In this document: in pieces, positions 16,322 through 24,683 of the stretch | Numbering within the stretch: position 1 is the stretch's first letter | Layout: each line of letters begins with the position of its first letter | Assembly: GCA_963765705.1 (NCBI GenBank) | Contig: CAVXXJ010000001.1 | Coordinates: 186,001-250,000, forward strand | Origin: Gaiellasilicea sp963765705 | GTDB taxonomy: Bacteria > Actinomycetota > Thermoleophilia > Gaiellales > Gaiellaceae | Direction of reading: 5' to 3' | DNA length: 64,000 nt | Notes under the pieces: generated by a model | The model's input: only the letters and a program-made list of their open reading frames with translations | What the model was told of the DNA's origin: nothing | Database searches by the model: none | Translations under genes and position numbers: made by a program

Positions 16322-17824
16322 CTACGGCTGCTCGACGTTGTCGATCTGGGCGCGTTGGAGCTTTCCGGAATAGTCGACGTAGATCGACTTCCACTCCGTG
16401 AAGACGTCGAGCGCGGCCTGGCCGGCCTCGCGGTGGCCGTTGCCGGTGTCCTTCGTGCCGCCGAAGGGGAGGTGCACCTCGGCGCCGGTCGTGCCCGCGT
16501 TGATGTACGTGATCCCGGACTGGAGGTCGCGCATGGCGCGGAACGCCTTGTTGACGTCGGCCGTGAAGATCGCGGTGGAGAGCCCGTAGCGGATCCCGTT
16601 CGTGACCTGCACCGCCTCGTCGAAGGACTTGACGGGGATCAGCGCAGTCGTCGGCCCGAAGATCTCCTCCTGCGCGATTCGCATCTGCGGGTCGACGTCG
16701 GCGAAGATCGTCGGCCGATAGAAGAAGCCCTTACCGAGGTCTCCTTCGGAGGCGACCTCGCCGCCGGTGAGGAGCTTCGCGCCCTCGTCCGACCCGATCC
16801 CGGTGTAGGAGTGGATCTTGTCGAGCGACTCCTGGTTGATCACGGGACCGAGGTCCGTCTCGGGGTCCCAGCCGGGTCCGAGTTTCATCTTCTCGGCGCG
16901 CGCCACGAGCCGCTTCTGCAGCTCGCCGTAGACGGCCTCGTGCACGATCACGCGGCTGGCGGCCGTGCAGCGCTGGCCCGAGGTGCCGAACGCCGACCAG
17001 ACGATTCCCTCCACCGCGAGGTCGAGGTCGGCGTCGTCCATGACGATGATCCCGTTCTTGCCGCCGAGCTCGAGATGGACGTGCTTGAGGAAGTCGGCGG
17101 CGTTCTTCGTCACCAGCACCCCGGTCTCGCGCGAGCCGGTGAAGGTGATGATCGGGACGTCGGGATGACGCACGAGCCTGTCGCCCGCCTCCTCGCCGTA
17201 GCCGTGGACGAGGTTGACCACCCCGTCCGGCAGGCCCGACTCGCCGAGCAGCTCGATGAAGCGCTTGGCGAGCAGCGGCGTGTCCTCGGCCGGCTTGAGG
17301 ACGACCGTGTTGCCGCAGACGAGCGCGGGCGCGAGCTTCCAGGCCGGGATCGCGATCGGGAAGTTCCACGGCGTGATCGCGCCGACGACGCCGACCGGCA
17401 TCCGCACCGACATCTGGAACTTGTCGCGCAGCTCGGAGGGCGTCGTCTGGCCGAAGAGCCGCCGTCCCTCGCCGGCCATGTAGACCGACATGTCGATCGC
17501 CTCCTGGACGTCGCCGCCGGCTTCCGCGAGCACCTTGCCCATCTCGCGGCTCATCAGCTCGGTCAGCTCGTCCTTCTGCTCCTCGAGCAGGCGCGCGAAG
17601 CGGAAGAGGACGTTGCCGCGCTCAGGCGCGGGAACGAGGCGCCATTCCTCGAACGCCGCCTTCGCCGCCTCGACGGCGCGGTCGACGTCCGCGGCGGCCG
17701 AGCGCGGGAAGCTGCCGAGCGCCTCGCCGGTGGCCGGCACCAGCGACTCGAAGGTGTCGCCCGAGGCGGCGTCGGTCCACTTGCCGCCGACGTAGTTCTG
17801 GAACTGCTTCTCCGCGACCGCCAC
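16322..17824 (-). CDS. NAD(P)-dependent aldehyde dehydrogenase
   Basis: Oxidises an aldehyde to the acid in the cytosol. Full length at 500 aa. Seen: PWNFPIAIPAWKLAPAL (with the active-site Asn), FTGSRETG (cofactor loop), general-base Glu in LELGGKNG, nucleophile Cys in SGQRCTAASR, and EEIFGPTTALIPV near the end. Sequence style is closest to 2,5-dioxovalerate/semialdehyde dehydrogenases. The start is ATG 17824. First gene of the set with cupin and RNase HI-like. It might complete the FAD-oxidase/DapA-like route at 29.8-31.7 kb (hydroxyproline type), but that is speculation. Confidence 0.88.
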   Translation of the reverse strand: MAVAEKQFQNYVGGKWTDAASGDTFESLVPATGEALGSFPRSAAADVDRAVEAAKAAFEEWRLVPAPERGNVLFRFARLLEEQKDELTELMSREMGKVLAEAGGDVQEAIDMSVYMAGEGRRLFGQTTPSELRDKFQMSVRMPVGVVGAITPWNFPIAIPAWKLAPALVCGNTVVLKPAEDTPLLAKRFIELLGESGLPDGVVNLVHGYGEEAGDRLVRHPDVPIITFTGSRETGVLVTKNAADFLKHVHLELGGKNGIIVMDDADLDLAVEGIVWSAFGTSGQRCTAASRVIVHEAVYGELQKRLVARAEKMKLGPGWDPETDLGPVINQESLDKIHSYTGIGSDEGAKLLTGGEVASEGDLGKGFFYRPTIFADVDPQMRIAQEEIFGPTTALIPVKSFDEAVQVTNGIRYGLSTAIFTADVNKAFRAMRDLQSGITYINAGTTGAEVHLPFGGTKDTGNGHREAGQAALDVFTEWKSIYVDYSGKLQRAQIDNVEQP

Positions 17825-17838
17825 GGGCCGCAGTGTAG

Positions 17839-18063
17839 TCAGGAGGCTTCGGTGTCCGTCTCGGTGTCCGGGAACGTGCCCGGGATACGGGCGCGCCTGC
17901 GGTCACGAACCTCGCGCTTGCCGCCGTACTCGCGGCCGTTGCGACGGTCCTCTCCCTCGCGCCGGTCGAGGATCACTTCGACGTTCGGGTTGTCCTTGTA
18001 GTACTCGACCAGCTTCTCGTAGAGATCGTCCTCGAGCTCGCGTGGGATGACGCAGTAGATCAC
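17839..18063 (-). CDS. Small highly charged protein
   Basis: 74 aa. The N-terminal half is an alpha-beta segment (IYCVIPRELEDDLYEKLVEYY, then VEVILDRREG) and the rest is extremely rich in Arg, Asp and Glu (GEDRRNGREYGGKREVRDRRR). Similar short proteins with an RRxxxDRR tail are common in actinobacteria, without known role. The ATG at 18063 ends 14 bp before the aldehyde dehydrogenase frame begins on the same strand, so it may lead that operon. Confidence 0.65.
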   Translation of the reverse strand: MIYCVIPRELEDDLYEKLVEYYKDNPNVEVILDRREGEDRRNGREYGGKREVRDRRRARIPGTFPDTETDTEAS

Positions 18064-18115
18064 CCCCTCAGTGTACGAACCTTGGCGGCTGGCGCCACTA
18101 CCCGATCTAGGAGGT

Positions 18116-18745
18116 CTAGTGGCGCTTCGCGACCGCGGTGAGCGCGCCGAGCCCGACGAAGACCGAGCCGGAGACGTAGCGCTGGACGGCGAGGAAGCGC
18201 CGGTTCCCCCGGAGCCGTTCGGACGCGGTTCCGGCCGCGAGCGCCCAGACGCTGTCGCTGGCCACCGCGAGCGCGACGAAGACGAGGCCGAGGACGCCGA
18301 TCTGAAGCGCTGCGGAGCCCTTCTCGGGATCGACGAACTGCGGCAGGAAGGCGAAGAAGAAGAGCGCCGTCTTCGGATTGAGGACGTTGACGACCACGCC
18401 CTGCCAGTAGCGGCGGCTCAGCTTCCGCTCCTTCGGGACCTCGACCGACGTCTCCTCTCGCCGCCGCAGGAGCGTCCAGAGCCCGAGGCCGACCAGGTAC
18501 GCCGCGCCTGCGTACTTGACCACGTTGAACGCCGTCGCCGACGAGACGAGGAGCGAGGAGAGCCCCACGGCGGCGGCCGTGACGTGCACGAGACCCCCCG
18601 TCGCGACGCCGAGCGCGGAGACGATACCGGCGAGCCTGCCGCGGTCGATGCTCTGCGCGACGATGTAGAGCACGGCAGGCCCGGGCACGACGATCAACGC
18701 CATCGCGGCCGCCCCGAACAGGAACAGGGTCGAGGAGTCGGGCAC
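18116..18745 (-). CDS. LysE/RhtB family amino-acid exporter
   Basis: A 209-aa inner-membrane exporter with about five or six hydrophobic segments. The family N-terminus FLFGAAAMALIVVPGPAVLYI (Pro-Gly-Pro motif) is clear, followed by GIVSALGVATGGLVHV and the C-terminal WQGVVVNVLNPKTALFFFAFLPQF, a signature of the family. It exports amino acids or small metabolites; the substrate is unknown. It starts 4 bp after the stop of the gene at 18750, so both are probably co-transcribed. Confidence 0.88.
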   Translation of the reverse strand: MPDSSTLFLFGAAAMALIVVPGPAVLYIVAQSIDRGRLAGIVSALGVATGGLVHVTAAAVGLSSLLVSSATAFNVVKYAGAAYLVGLGLWTLLRRREETSVEVPKERKLSRRYWQGVVVNVLNPKTALFFFAFLPQFVDPEKGSAALQIGVLGLVFVALAVASDSVWALAAGTASERLRGNRRFLAVQRYVSGSVFVGLGALTAVAKRH

Positions 18746-18749
18746 GGGG

Positions 18750-19361
18750 CTAGACGCGCGCGATGTCCGGCATCAGTCGGCCGTCGTCTGCGAGCTGTGC
18801 GTTCCAGCTCTGGAAGCTCTGCTCCAGCTCGTCGAGGTCGTGCCCGCGCTCGGCGAGCCGCAGCGGCTGCGGCGCGTCCGGCGAGACGCGGTACTGGTAC
18901 CACGAGATCTCCCACGCGACGGTCACGACCATCTCGCCGCTGACGCCCGAGAGCGGCACGATCGACGCCTTCGGCGAGCCGAGGCTCTTCGCCACGCCGG
19001 CCACGGTGCGCCGGTGCGCGCTCGCGTTGAAGAGGTCGGCCGCCTCGACGACGGCGAGCTCGGGCTCGGAGAGGCGCCGCAGGATCGGCTCGTCCGCGAC
19101 CGGCGCCTCCTCGGCGCGGCCGGAGCTGAACAGGCCGCCCCAGCGGCTCTTCCGGCGACGGCGTGCGTCGAGCGGCACCGTCGGCGTCGACGGGCTGCCC
19201 TCGCGGATCCAGCCGTGCTCGAGCGCGATCTCCGCGCAGAGCGGGCAGACGTCGACGTACTCGCCGCCACCGGGCGAGAAGCGGATCGCGTGCTCGCCCA
19301 TCAGCAGGGAGCGCTCGCAGATCGCGCAGGTTCGCGTAACGGCGGAACGCGTGACTCGCAT
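18750..19361 (-). CDS. Conserved hypothetical protein with N-terminal zinc-finger-like CxxC pairs
   Basis: 203 aa. The N-terminus carries CAICERSLLMGEH and VCPLCAEIA, a four-Cys Zn site. A basic linker (RRRRKSRWGG) and a C-terminal domain (TVAGVAKSLGSPKASIVPL, EMVVTVAWEISWYQYRV) follow. The C-terminal part resembles domains found in actinobacterial proteins of unknown function. ATG 19361 lies 66 bp from the divergent PadR gene, so the PadR operator may control both. Paired with the LysE exporter. Confidence 0.65.
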   Translation of the reverse strand: MRVTRSAVTRTCAICERSLLMGEHAIRFSPGGGEYVDVCPLCAEIALEHGWIREGSPSTPTVPLDARRRRKSRWGGLFSSGRAEEAPVADEPILRRLSEPELAVVEAADLFNASAHRRTVAGVAKSLGSPKASIVPLSGVSGEMVVTVAWEISWYQYRVSPDAPQPLRLAERGHDLDELEQSFQSWNAQLADDGRLMPDIARV

Positions 19362-19388
19362 CCGGCGAAGGTAGCAGAGCCTCTGGAG

Positions 19389-19429
19389 TTATCCACAGAC
19401 GCGCCTTCTGCTATATGTAACTCACATAT
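19389..19429 (+). promoter_or_regulatory. PadR-type operator and promoter overlapping the PadR start codon
   Basis: ATATGT (19413-19418) AACTC ACATAT (19424-19429) is a perfect inverted repeat of the ATGT...ACAT type known for PadR operators. It overlaps the ATG at 19428 and a TATATG -10-like box (19412), so PadR probably represses itself from a leaderless or nearly leaderless promoter. A sequence identical to the DnaA-box consensus TTATCCACA lies at 19389-19397 in the -35 region. Confidence 0.65.
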
Positions 19430-19784
19430 GTATCGACGACGAGGCTGGCACGGGCGAGGAGGGCGAATCGAGCGCTTCCAGGTTCCCGCCCTGCTCCTGC
19501 TGCTGCGCGAGAGCAGGACACACGGCTACGACCTCCTGGAACGCCTACCGGAGCTGACCGGCGACGAGCGCATCGACGTCGGCAATCTCTATCGCGTCCT
19601 GCGCGCCCTGGAGGAACAGGGGCTCGTCAGCAGCGAGTGGGACGACACCCTCCCCGGCCCGGCCAAGCGCACGTACGAGCTGACGGAAGCAGGCGGCGAG
19701 GCTCTCGACCGCTGGGCCGCCTCGCTCGCCGAGACGCGCGGTCGCATCGACCGCTTTCTCGAACGATACGAGGAGAGGAGGTGA
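19428..19784 (+). CDS. PadR family transcriptional regulator
   Basis: 118-aa winged-helix repressor. Seen: a basic N-terminus, FQVPALLLLLRESRTHGYDLLERL (the family start), INVGNLYRVLRALEEQGLV-type recognition helix, the wing (GPAKRTYELTEAGGEAL) and a short C-terminal dimer helix (LAETRGRIDRFLERYE), so it belongs to the short PadR-s2 class. The operator overlaps its own start. A small basic protein follows 4 bp later behind a perfect GGAGGTGA ribosome site. Targets may include the divergent zinc-finger/LysE operon. The ligand is unknown. Confidence 0.88.
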   Translation: MYRRRGWHGRGGRIERFQVPALLLLLRESRTHGYDLLERLPELTGDERIDVGNLYRVLRALEEQGLVSSEWDDTLPGPAKRTYELTEAGGEALDRWAASLAETRGRIDRFLERYEERR

Positions 19785-19788
19785 CCAC

Positions 19789-19983
19789 ATGCACCATCAC
19801 CGCAGATTTCACCGCAGGCGCCCGCCGCTCGGCGCGCGCTTCTACGCGAGCGAGAACGTGCTCGAGCGGCTGGACGAATACCAGCGCGACCTCGAGCAAG
19901 AGCTCGCGGACGTCGCAGAGCTGATCAAGCGGCTGCGCGCCGACGACGCGCCACAGCCTGACAGCCAACCGCAGACGACCTAG
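19789..19983 (+). CDS. Small basic coiled-coil protein co-transcribed with PadR
   Basis: 64 aa. The His/Arg-rich N-terminus (MHHHRRFHRRRPP) precedes a coiled-coil-like helix (ASENVLERLDEYQRDLEQELADVAELIKRL) and a polar tail. The His-rich start could bind a metal. Starts at ATG 19789, after GGAGGTGA, which is part of the PadR stop region. Short His/Arg-rich partners of PadR genes are common but unassigned. Confidence 0.65.
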   Translation: MHHHRRFHRRRPPLGARFYASENVLERLDEYQRDLEQELADVAELIKRLRADDAPQPDSQPQTT

Positions 19984-20025
19984 GGCAGCCGGAGCCGCGA
20001 AGCGGCTCCCTTCAGGGGTCTTGCC
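19984..20025 (-). terminator. Structured 3' element downstream of the EF-G-like gene
   Basis: On the minus strand: GGCAAGACCCCTGAAGGG, then the 8-bp hairpin GGAGCCGC-TTC-GCGGCTCC, and a closing GGC/GCC. It probably ends transcription of the EF-G-like gene (stop 20062) and also of the convergent PadR unit. The piece CAAGACCCCTGAAG recurs at 23399 and, slightly changed, at 22226 and 25370, always just 3' of a gene. Confidence 0.6.
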
Positions 20026-20061
20026 GGAGGGGCGGGCTCTGCCCGTCCCTCCTTGGCTGAA

Positions 20062-22119
20062 TCAATGAGCCGTGGCGGCTTCTCGCTCGCGCTTCGTGTC
20101 CTCAATCACCTTCTGGGCGACGTGCGAGGGCACCTCCTCGTAGCGCAGGAAGTGCATCGAGTAGTCGCCCCGGCCGCCGGTGATCGAGGTCAGCGTCTGC
20201 AAGTAGGTCAGCATCTCGGCCATCGGCACCTCGGCCTTGATCGTCGTCATCCCCGAGGCCGGCTCCATCCCGTGCAGGCGGCCACGGCGGGAGTTGAGGT
20301 CGCCGTTGACCGCGCCCACCGCCTCGTCGGGGACGGTCACCTCGAGCTCCATGATCGGCTCGAGCAGGACGGGCTCCGCCTTCGAGTACGCGTCCTTGAA
20401 CGCCATCGAGCCGGCGATCTTGAACGCCATCTCGGAGGAGTCGACGGTGTGGTAGGAGCCGTCGACGAGCAGCACGCGCACGCCTTGCACCGGCGCGCCG
20501 GCGAGCTCGCCGTGGTGCATCGCCTCCTGGATTCCCTTGTCGACGGCCGGCCGGAAGCTCTGCGGGATGACGCCGCCGACGATCTTGTCGATGAACTCGT
20601 AGCCGACGTTGCCGTCGATCGGCTCGAGCACGATCGTGCAGTCGCCGAACTGGCCGCGGCCCCCGGTCTGCTTCTTGTAGCGGGCGTGTGAGCGCGACTC
20701 CTTGCGGATCGTCTCCAGGTACGGCACGCGCGGCGGGTGGAGGTCGACGTCGATGCCGAAGCGGCGCTTGGCGCGATCGAGCGCGACCTCGACGTGCATC
20801 TGGCTCATGCCCGAGAGGATCTCCTCCCCGGTCTGCTGGTCGCGGTGCATGCGGAGCGTCGGGTCTTCCTCGGCGAGCCTGCGGATCGCCTGCGCGACCT
20901 TCTCCTCCTCCCCCTTGATCTTCGGCGTGATCGCGAAGCTCATCACCGGCTCGGGGAAGCCGATCTCGGGTACGTCCGTCGAGGCCACCTCCTTGTCGAG
21001 CAGGAGGTCGCCGGTCTGCACCTCCTTCAGCTTCGCGACGGCGCCGATGTCGCCGGGACCGAACTCCTGCGCCGCGATGTGCTCCTTGCCCTGCTGGAAG
21101 AGGAGCGAGCCCATCCGCTCCTTCGCGTGCGTGCGGGCGTCGACGAGCGTCTGGTCGGGCCGGACCGCGCCCTGGAGGACGCGGAAGAGGTTGATCCGGC
21201 CCGCGAACGGGTCGGCGATCGTCTTGAAGACGAACGCGGCCGTCTCGGCGCCGTCGATGTGCGTGATCGAGCCGGCCTTCGCCGGCGACGGCACGCCCTC
21301 GACGATCAGGTCGAGCAGCGCGTGCGTGCCGAGATTCTTCGACGCCACCCCGCAGGCGACCGGGAAGACCTCGCCGCGCGTGATCGCTTCCTTGAGCGCG
21401 TGCGCGACCTCCTCGACATCGAGCTCGTTGCCCTCGAGGTAGCGCTCCATCAGCGCCTCGTCGGTCTGGACGACCTCGTCGAGCAGCTTCTCGCGGTACT
21501 CCTGGACGAGGTCCGCCATGTCGTCCGGGATCGGGCCCGGCTCGGGCTCCTTGTCGCCCTCGGGGCTCGTGTAGGCGCACAGATGGAGGACGTCGACGAT
21601 TCCCGTCAGCTCGTGCTCGGAGCCGATCGGGAGGTGGACGGCGACGCAGCGCGGCGACAGCTGCTCCTGGAGCTGCGCCAGCGCACGAAAGAAGTCGGCG
21701 CGCTCGCGGTCGAGCATGTTGACGAAGAGGACGCGTGCGATGTCGAGCTCCTCGGCGCGCTTCCAGACACGGCTGGTGCCGACCTCGACGCCCATGACGC
21801 CGCTGAGCACGAAGAGCGCTCCCTCGACGACGCGCAGCGAGCAGCGCGCCTCGCCCTGAAAGCTCGGGTCGCCCGGCACGTCGATCAGGTTGATCTTCCG
21901 GCCCTGCCACTCCGCGTGCGTCAGCGAGAGCGAGATCGACATCCGCCGTTGCTGCTCGTCGTCGTCCCAGTCCGCGACCGTCGAGCCCGCTTCGATCGTC
22001 CCGAGCCGGTTCGTCTCACCGGCCTGGAAGAGCAGCGCCTCGACGAGCGAGGTCTTACCCGTGCCACGGTGACCGACGACGGCGACGTTGCGGATCTTTC
22101 CAGGCTCGAAAGCGGGCAT
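20062..22119 (-). CDS. EF-G-like translational GTPase (EF-G2 paralogue)
   Basis: 685-aa GTPase with the five EF-G domains: G1 GHRGTGKTS (about residue 18), switch region, G3 DVPGD (about 80), domain II with FRVLQGAVRPDQ, domain III (MSQMHVEVALDR), domain IV (KKQTGGRGQFGDCTI) and domain V (LLEPIMELEVTVPDEAVGAV). The G4 box reads NMLD instead of NKxD and G1 lacks the Asp of GHVDHGK-type factors, features of the EF-G-like paralogues rather than canonical FusA. It probably works as a ribosome-associated GTPase with a specialised role. It stands alone, far from rpsL/rpsG/tuf, consistent with a paralogue. Confidence 0.88.
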   Translation of the reverse strand: MPAFEPGKIRNVAVVGHRGTGKTSLVEALLFQAGETNRLGTIEAGSTVADWDDDEQQRRMSISLSLTHAEWQGRKINLIDVPGDPSFQGEARCSLRVVEGALFVLSGVMGVEVGTSRVWKRAEELDIARVLFVNMLDRERADFFRALAQLQEQLSPRCVAVHLPIGSEHELTGIVDVLHLCAYTSPEGDKEPEPGPIPDDMADLVQEYREKLLDEVVQTDEALMERYLEGNELDVEEVAHALKEAITRGEVFPVACGVASKNLGTHALLDLIVEGVPSPAKAGSITHIDGAETAAFVFKTIADPFAGRINLFRVLQGAVRPDQTLVDARTHAKERMGSLLFQQGKEHIAAQEFGPGDIGAVAKLKEVQTGDLLLDKEVASTDVPEIGFPEPVMSFAITPKIKGEEEKVAQAIRRLAEEDPTLRMHRDQQTGEEILSGMSQMHVEVALDRAKRRFGIDVDLHPPRVPYLETIRKESRSHARYKKQTGGRGQFGDCTIVLEPIDGNVGYEFIDKIVGGVIPQSFRPAVDKGIQEAMHHGELAGAPVQGVRVLLVDGSYHTVDSSEMAFKIAGSMAFKDAYSKAEPVLLEPIMELEVTVPDEAVGAVNGDLNSRRGRLHGMEPASGMTTIKAEVPMAEMLTYLQTLTSITGGRGDYSMHFLRYEEVPSHVAQKVIEDTKREREAATAH

Positions 22120-22209
22120 GCGGGGCTTCCTCCTCGACGGGTCGTATGCAGGTAACGGATCGTAACGTGCATGGGCAGCGCCGACCTCGGACGACGTTCA
22201 TTGCTTCGT

Positions 22210-22246
22210 GAGCCGCGATAGCGGCCCCTTTTAGGGGTCTTCGCGC
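22210..22246 (-). terminator. Structured 3' element downstream of the sigma factor gene
   Basis: On the minus strand: GAAGACCCCTAAAAGGGG (CCCC/GGGG stem) followed by GCCGC-TATC-GCGGC. Same plan and partly the same bases as the element at 19984-20025. It starts 3 bp after the sigma gene stop and ends about 90 bp before the EF-G-like start. Confidence 0.55.
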
Positions 22247-22248
22247 GC

Positions 22249-23028
22249 CTACGAAATTGGAGCGCGTGCGACGGCGCCGCCGAGGCGGGCCTTCAGACGG
22301 AGGATCGCCTTCGTGTGCAGCTGCGACACGCGCGACTCCGTCACTCCGAGCACCTCGCCGATCTCGCGCAGGGTCAGCTCCTCGTAGTAGTAGAGCGTGA
22401 CGACGAGCTTCTCGCGCTCGGGCAGGCGGGCGATCGCCTCGCCGAGCGCCTCCCGCATCTCCGTCTGCGCGAGCGCTCCCTGCGGCTCCGGCCCCTGCGT
22501 GTCCTCGATCGTGTCGATCAGAGCGACCTGGTCGCCGCCCGCCGACACGGTCCAGAGCTCGTCGAGCGCTGCGATCGACGACCGCGAGATCTCGGTCAGG
22601 CTGGCGCCGAGCTCGTCCTCGGTCATGCCGAGCTTTGTCGCGATCTCCTCGTCGGTCGGTGCGCGGTGCAGCTTCTTCTCCAGCTCGGCGATCGCGCGCT
22701 CGATGTCGCGCGCACGGGCGCGGACGGAGCGCGGCACCCAGTCGAGCGCGCGCAGCTCGTCGATGATCGCGCCCTTGATGCGGGCGATCGCGTAGGTCTC
22801 GAACTTGATCTCGCGATCGGGGTCGAACCGCTCGATCGCCCCGATCAGCCCCAGCAGGCCGTACGAGACGAGGTCGCCCTCGTCGACGTGCGCCGGCAGG
22901 CCGCTGCCGAGGCGGCCGGCGACGAACTTGACGAGCGGCGCGTACGTGAGGATCAGCCGATCGCGGACCGCCCGGTCACCCGTCTTGACGAACTGCTGCC
23001 AGAGCTCGGCTGTGTCATCGGTCGCCAC
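22249..23028 (-). CDS. RNA polymerase sigma factor, sigma-28 (WhiG/FliA) type
   Basis: 259-aa sigma factor that directs RNA polymerase to promoters with a GCCGATA-type -10. Region 2: YAPLVKFVAGRLGSGLPAHV and DLVSYGLLGLIGAIERFDP, KFETYAIARIKGAIIDELRALDWVPRS; region 3: AELEKKLHRAPTDEEIATKLGM; region 4: LPEREKLVVTLYYYEELTLREIGEVLGV with VSQLHTKAILRLK. This architecture (regions 2, 3 and 4, no 1.1) is that of WhiG/FliA. No flagellar gene is in the window, as with WhiG. Two matching promoters lie near the HD-GYP gene at 26.1 and 27.6 kb. An anti-sigma partner is not adjacent. Confidence 0.92.
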   Translation of the reverse strand: MATDDTAELWQQFVKTGDRAVRDRLILTYAPLVKFVAGRLGSGLPAHVDEGDLVSYGLLGLIGAIERFDPDREIKFETYAIARIKGAIIDELRALDWVPRSVRARARDIERAIAELEKKLHRAPTDEEIATKLGMTEDELGASLTEISRSSIAALDELWTVSAGGDQVALIDTIEDTQGPEPQGALAQTEMREALGEAIARLPEREKLVVTLYYYEELTLREIGEVLGVTESRVSQLHTKAILRLKARLGGAVARAPIS

Positions 23029-23064
23029 GGAAAGAGAATACGCCGCGCCAGCCCAGTTTCTTGC

Positions 23065-23235
23065 TCAGTGCCGCCGCAGCAGCCGAAACGACATCGTGAT
23101 CATCCAGCCGCCGAGCGCCGCCGACGCCGCTGCGATCACCCATTGACCCGCCCGCGCGGCCGCGAACGCGATGAACGCGAACCCCAGCGCGAGCGCCAGG
23201 AAGAGCAATCCGAGCGCGTGTCGCTGGGAGAACAT
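23065..23235 (-). CDS. Small membrane protein with two predicted helices
   Basis: 56 aa from ATG 23235 (MFSQRHALGLLF); an upstream in-frame start at 23262 would run into the tRNA-Trp promoter, so I prefer the shorter form. Two hydrophobic stretches, LGLLFLALALGFAFIAFAAA and VIAAASAALGGWMITMSF, and a basic end (RLLRRH). Unknown function. It is 36 bp upstream of the sigma gene on the same strand and might be co-transcribed. Confidence 0.55.
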   Translation of the reverse strand: MFSQRHALGLLFLALALGFAFIAFAAARAGQWVIAAASAALGGWMITMSFRLLRRH

Positions 23236-23266
23236 CCTGACCAAGGCTACAATTCGCCCCACGCGT

Positions 23267-23339
<73 letters not shown>

Positions 23340-23362
23340 TTTTTTCTCTGGTGGCGCAACCA

Positions 23363-23393
23363 GGATCGGAATCTGCCGAGCAGATTCCGATCC
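23363..23393 (+). repeat. Perfect 14-bp hairpin downstream of tRNA-Trp
   Basis: GGATCGGAATCTGC (23363-23376), loop CGA, GCAGATTCCGATCC (23380-23393). Very stable stem without a U-run, joined directly to the first of the two 44-bp direct repeats. May act as terminator or processing site for the tRNA transcript. Confidence 0.7.
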
Positions 23394-23437
23394 GCGCCAA
23401 GACCCCTGAAGCTGCGTGGGACGGATTCGGGGCTCGC
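23393..23437 (+). repeat. 44-bp direct repeat, copy 1
   Basis: The sequence from CGCGCCAAGACCCCTGAAG to GACGGATTCGGGGCTCGC matches 25364-25407 at about 40 of 44 positions. It lies 54 bp after tRNA-Trp and marks the left side of a 2-kb block of four orphan genes. Confidence 0.65.
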
Positions 23438-23539
23438 GCCCGAGCCCGAACCGGATTCAGATGAGCATGGGGTGAGTCGCGCGTGAGCGGTCTCCCCGAG
23501 GCTGGTCGTCGTCACGAACCTCAACGATCGGAGCTCAAG

Positions 23540-24001
23540 ATGCGCCTCTTCAAGTTTCTTGTCCTCGTTGGAACGGTGGCCGTGGTCGCCGGCCCGGTTC
23601 AAGCAGGATCGGTTCAGCAAGCGAGCGCGCTCAAGAGAATTTCGATCACAAGCTTGCAGGAGGGCGCTTTTACGGCCACGGGCCGCGGTCTCTGCCGTGC
23701 GGGACAAGCTTCGACTCCGTTCGCTGCTGTCTCACGCACCTACCCAGACGGAAGCCTCGACCTCGTGGTCGTCAAGATGTTCGTCTGCGACGACGGAAGC
23801 GGCACCTTCGAGATGACGCTCCACGTCAAGCTCAAGGCTCTCTCCTCCGGGTCGTTCGAGAACAACTTCCGCTGGCTGATCTCCGACGGCACCGGCAGCT
23901 ATGAAGACCTCGAGGGGTTCGGCACTGGCGTCGGCATCGGCCGAGACGGCGAGCTCATCGACATCTACACCGGGCGAGTCGGAACGAGCAAGGGCGACTG
24001 A
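23540..24001 (+). CDS. Small secreted protein
   Basis: 153 aa from ATG 23540 (GGAG 8 nt before). Signal peptide FKFLVLVGTVAVVAGPVQA, then a beta-rich domain with two Cys (GLCRAG, FVCDDGSGTFEM) likely in a disulfide, and GSYEDLEGFGTGVG. This resembles the allene-oxide-cyclase-like/DUF-type barrel of small secreted actinobacterial proteins, but I cannot name it. Base composition looks less GC-rich than in flanking genes. Inside the repeat-bracketed block. Confidence 0.6.
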   Translation: MRLFKFLVLVGTVAVVAGPVQAGSVQQASALKRISITSLQEGAFTATGRGLCRAGQASTPFAAVSRTYPDGSLDLVVVKMFVCDDGSGTFEMTLHVKLKALSSGSFENNFRWLISDGTGSYEDLEGFGTGVGIGRDGELIDIYTGRVGTSKGD

Positions 24002-24072
24002 CCCTCCACCATTCTGCAAGTTGATGGCGGGAGGCCGCCAGATCGACAGGCCTCCCGCCGCTTCGTTTGCGA

Positions 24073-24510
24073 CTAGCGTCCGTCGCGCTGGTTGTCGTCT
24101 CCGCGTCCCCAGTTCATCTCGAACTGCTCACGCGGGTCGTCCGCGTGCGAGCGGGTGCCTGACTTCGCGATCCCCCGGCTGACCATGTAGCCGACCGTCA
24201 CGGCGGTGATCAGGATCCATGCCCGCCAGGCACCGAACGCGTCCGAGGACGCTGCGGTGATGGCGATGCCGGCGATCGCCAATACGGCGCCGACGAACTC
24301 GCTCGTGAGGAAGAACGGCTTCGTCTCGATCGGATAGACGCGGCGGGGCCGCATCTGCCACTGCTGCTGGTAGCCGTAAGGCGGTACGTGCTGGTAACCG
24401 GGCACCGGCTGAGGTGCCGCGTAAGGAGCACCGCCGTAGGTTGCGGTGTCACTTCCGCCGTCCCGATTGAGCGGCGCGTCCTGGACGCGACCCTCGTCGT
24501 AATTAGACAT
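24073..24510 (-). CDS. Membrane protein with Pro/Tyr/Gln-rich cytoplasmic tail
   Basis: 145 aa. The N-terminal 65 residues are disordered and rich in Pro, Tyr, Gln (YAAPQPVPGYQHVPPYGYQQ), then two hydrophobic helices (FVGAVLAIAGIAITAASSDAF and WILITAVTVGYMVSRGIA) and a polar C-terminus (DDPREQFEMNWGRGDDN). GAGGAGG lies 9 nt before ATG 24510. Common layout of actinobacterial envelope proteins; no function known. Confidence 0.65.
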   Translation of the reverse strand: MSNYDEGRVQDAPLNRDGGSDTATYGGAPYAAPQPVPGYQHVPPYGYQQQWQMRPRRVYPIETKPFFLTSEFVGAVLAIAGIAITAASSDAFGAWRAWILITAVTVGYMVSRGIAKSGTRSHADDPREQFEMNWGRGDDNQRDGR

Positions 24511-24683
24511 TTGACCCCCTCCTCGTAGCTGATCCAGGATCGGATCCGCGATGCAAGATCCCACCGAGAGGGCCGAGCTAAACCAGGTCGAAAACTGCCG
24601 GCGTCGGGCGTTAGAGTCGCCGGATCCGCGGGTATAGACGAGGGGTCGCGGGCAGGCATGCACGCGACCAAACATCAGGGGTG

